From Pseudomonadota bacterium (GTDB lineage: Bacteria > Pseudomonadota > Alphaproteobacteria > Rhizobiales > Xanthobacteraceae), in NCBI GenBank assembly GCA_023432885.1, contig JAEZEU010000483.1, positions 1 through 7,352 of the forward strand: 7,352 nt of DNA, given 5' to 3'. Positions 6,258 through 7,352 of this stretch are shown here, in pieces. Made by a program: the position numbers and the translations under genes. A model generated the notes under the pieces. The model was not told the origin of the DNA. It searched no databases and saw only the letters and a program-made list of their open reading frames with translations. The stretch's first letter is position 1. Every line of letters begins with the position of its first letter.

Positions 6258-6303
6258 TCCGCCCAGCGTGCGGCAGAGGCGTGTGATTGCCGGGAGAGAC
6301 GAC

Positions 6304-6591
6304 ATGAGCGAAGCCAGTGCCGGCATGCGCGGCCGCAACGCGGTGCCTGAAGATGGCAGCGCAGCGACAGGCGCCGCCGACCTCCTGTATCTCGCCGCCG
6401 CGCCGACCTTCGCCATCATGGCGCTGCTGACAGGCACCCTCGGCAGCGGGCCAGCGGATGCGTTGTGTTCGATGGCAGGCGCCTCTCAGCTCGGCGGGAT
6501 GACGCCCATGTATCTCTTGATGAGCATCTTCCACGTGACGCCCTGGCTGAAGCTGATCGCGGGGCGGGGCAGCGCAGCCGGCCGATCCTGA
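6304..6591 (+). CDS. Small hypothetical membrane protein, two predicted helices
   Basis: This 95-residue protein starts at ATG 6304, preceded by GGGAGAG about six bases upstream. After a polar N-terminus (MSEASAGMRGRNAVPEDG) there are two hydrophobic stretches: LLYLAAAPTFAIMALLTGTL (about 27-46) and MYLLMSIFHVTPWLKLI (about 69-85). The protein ends in a short basic tail (AGRGSAAGRS). A two-span inner-membrane protein is the simplest reading; the second span is short and contains a His and a Pro. I do not recognise a named family. It follows the DUF899 gene by 46 bp with no obvious promoter or terminator, so it is probably the last gene of the ArsR operon. The hydrophobic pattern and good ribosome-binding site argue that it is a real gene. 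Confidence 0.65.
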   Translation: MSEASAGMRGRNAVPEDGSAATGAADLLYLAAAPTFAIMALLTGTLGSGPADALCSMAGASQLGGMTPMYLLMSIFHVTPWLKLIAGRGSAAGRS

Positions 6592-6797
6592 TCCTGCAAT
6601 CGAAACCGACATGGCCCGCTGCAACGCCTCCTCGAAAGGATAGCATGAGCAACGCCTTTGCCGGCGGACGCGCTTGGGGCCGGGACGAGCCGGCCATGAC
6701 GAAGCGTCACAACTGATGACATTTTTTCCGCACCGGGATGTCGTCTTTCGCGTCCCTCGTTCGTCCTGTGTTCCGAGAGCAGGAACGGAGAAGAAGA
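6592..6797. other. Intergenic gap with a possible tiny ORF and a T-run
   Basis: No gene of normal size is supported here. An ATG at 6645 opens a 23-codon frame to 6716 (MSNAFAGGRAWGRDEPAMTK plus RHN), with AAGGA a few bases upstream; I do not recognise it and coding is doubtful. GGCCGG (6678-6683) pairs with CCGGCC (6690-6695). TGACG (6697-6701) pairs with CGTCA (6705-6709). A run of six T follows at 6722-6727. The gap marks a likely break between the ArsR operon and the transporter gene. I found no convincing promoter for the transporter. Confidence 0.4.
6697..6727 (+). terminator. Weak candidate terminator after the ArsR operon
   Basis: A five-pair hairpin (TGACG-AAG-CGTCA, 6697-6709) is followed after 12 bases by TTTTTT (6722-6727). 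An alternative four-pair stem, GTCA (6706-6709) with TGAC (6717-6720), sits directly before the T-run. Both stems are short, so termination here is only a possibility. Confidence 0.25.
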
Positions 6798-7352
6798 ATG
6801 AGCGCTTCGAACTATCGCTGGGTCATCGTCGCCGCGGGCGGCTTGCTCGGTTGCGTCGCTGTCGGCGGCATGTTTTCGCTGCCGGTCTTGCTGCAGCCGA
6901 TCGCCCGGGACACCGGCTGGTCGGTGGCGGGCATCTCCAGTGCGATGACCATCGGGTTTCTCGCGATGGGGTTCGCCAGCATGATGTGGGGCACGTTGTC
7001 CGACCGGTTCGGACCGCGGCCGGTGGTGCTGACGGGCTCGATCGTTATCGCGGCGTCGCTGGCTCTGGCAAGCCGCGCCACTTCGCTGATCGAGTTCCAA
7101 CTGCTGTTTGGCCTATTGGTGGGGGCGGCGACGGCGGCGATCTTCGCGCCGCTGATGGCGACGGTCACCGGCTGGTTCGATACCCATCGCAGCCTTGCGG
7201 TGTCACTGGTGTCCGCCGGCATGGGCATAGCGCCGATGACGATGTCGCCGATGGTCGCCTGGCTCGTCTCCAGCCACGACTGGCGGACCACCATGCAGAT
7301 ACTGGCCGCCGGCGTCGCCGCTATCATGATTCCGGTCTCGCTGCTGGTGCGC
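6798..7352 (+). CDS. MFS transporter, N-terminal half (cut by the window edge)
   Basis: The reading frame runs from ATG 6798 to the window edge: 185 residues with no stop. GGAG at 6787-6790 lies seven bases upstream of the start. The sequence shows about six membrane helices: residues 8-32, 45-64, 76-93, 98-122, 132-157 and 165-184. Between helices 2 and 3 is the major facilitator motif A, GTLSDRFGPR (65-74), the best single proof of the family. The LQPIARDTGWSVAGISSAM stretch before helix 2 resembles the branch that carries organic anions (MCT/oxalate-formate-like), but substrate cannot be fixed from half a protein. It acts in the inner membrane as a secondary transporter. It lies 206 bp after the small membrane protein gene and is probably a separate transcription unit. 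The gene is certainly truncated only by the window. Confidence 0.9.
   Translation, partial: MSASNYRWVIVAAGGLLGCVAVGGMFSLPVLLQPIARDTGWSVAGISSAMTIGFLAMGFASMMWGTLSDRFGPRPVVLTGSIVIAASLALASRATSLIEFQLLFGLLVGAATAAIFAPLMATVTGWFDTHRSLAVSLVSAGMGIAPMTMSPMVAWLVSSHDWRTTMQILAAGVAAIMIPVSLLVR

Noticed and set aside
5703..6437. 244-codon minus-strand frame opposite DUF899
   Set aside because: It is antisense to a clear DUF899 gene and has no domain-like pattern.
6645..6716. 23-codon ORF as a real peptide gene
   Set aside because: Only a modest ribosome-binding site and no recognisable sequence. It is noted in the intergenic entry but not called as a gene.

Overview
This is a GC-rich window with alphaproteobacterial character, probably Bradyrhizobium, Rhodopseudomonas or a close relative. 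That placement is an inference from the GC-biased codons, the long antisense open frames typical of such genomes, and the gene families present; no rRNA or marker gene confirms it. I see no tRNA, rRNA, CRISPR array, transposase or phage gene. The window looks like ordinary chromosome carrying several poorly characterised genes.

Layout. (1) Positions 1-379, minus strand: a SnoaL/NTF2-like gene cut by the window edge and broken by an apparent one-base frameshift near 321. (2) Positions 380-581: a divergent intergenic region with GTAT/ATAC inverted repeats and a strong hairpin just upstream of the next gene. (3) Positions 582-929: a Lin0512-family protein of unknown function. (4) Positions 1028-2746: a stand-alone IlvD/Edd-family Fe-S dehydratase with a TTG start, preceded by a GC-rich hairpin. 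(5) Positions 2788-4452: a SWIM zinc-finger protein with a long helical C-terminal region. (6) Positions 4562-6591: a likely operon of an ArsR-type repressor, an SRPBCC/AHSA1 protein, a DUF899 thioredoxin-like protein and a 95-residue two-helix membrane protein. (7) Positions 6592-6797: a mostly non-coding gap. (8) From 6798 to the edge: the N-terminal half of an MFS transporter.

The clearest regulatory signal is at the ArsR operon. A good sigma-70-type promoter (TTGACT, 18 bp, TATATT) is flanked by two copies of a 16-bp operator that match at 13 of 16 positions. One copy overlaps the -35 box and the other overlaps the end of the -10 box, the expected transcription start and the start codon. 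The expected +1 falls on or next to the ATG, so the repressor may be translated from a leaderless message. ArsR and SRPBCC overlap by one base (TGATG). SRPBCC and DUF899 share the same ribosome-binding leader (GGAGATTTG-NN-ATG). Together this suggests a self-regulated cassette for a small-molecule or redox stress whose signal is not visible in the sequence; the ArsR protein lacks the classical metal-binding cysteine motif.

I found no clear evidence of a wholly new system. The best candidates for follow-up are the ArsR/SRPBCC/DUF899/small-membrane-protein cassette and the divergent dehydratase, which keeps its Fe-S cysteines and catalytic serine but lacks the usual IlvD motif after the metal-binding aspartate.
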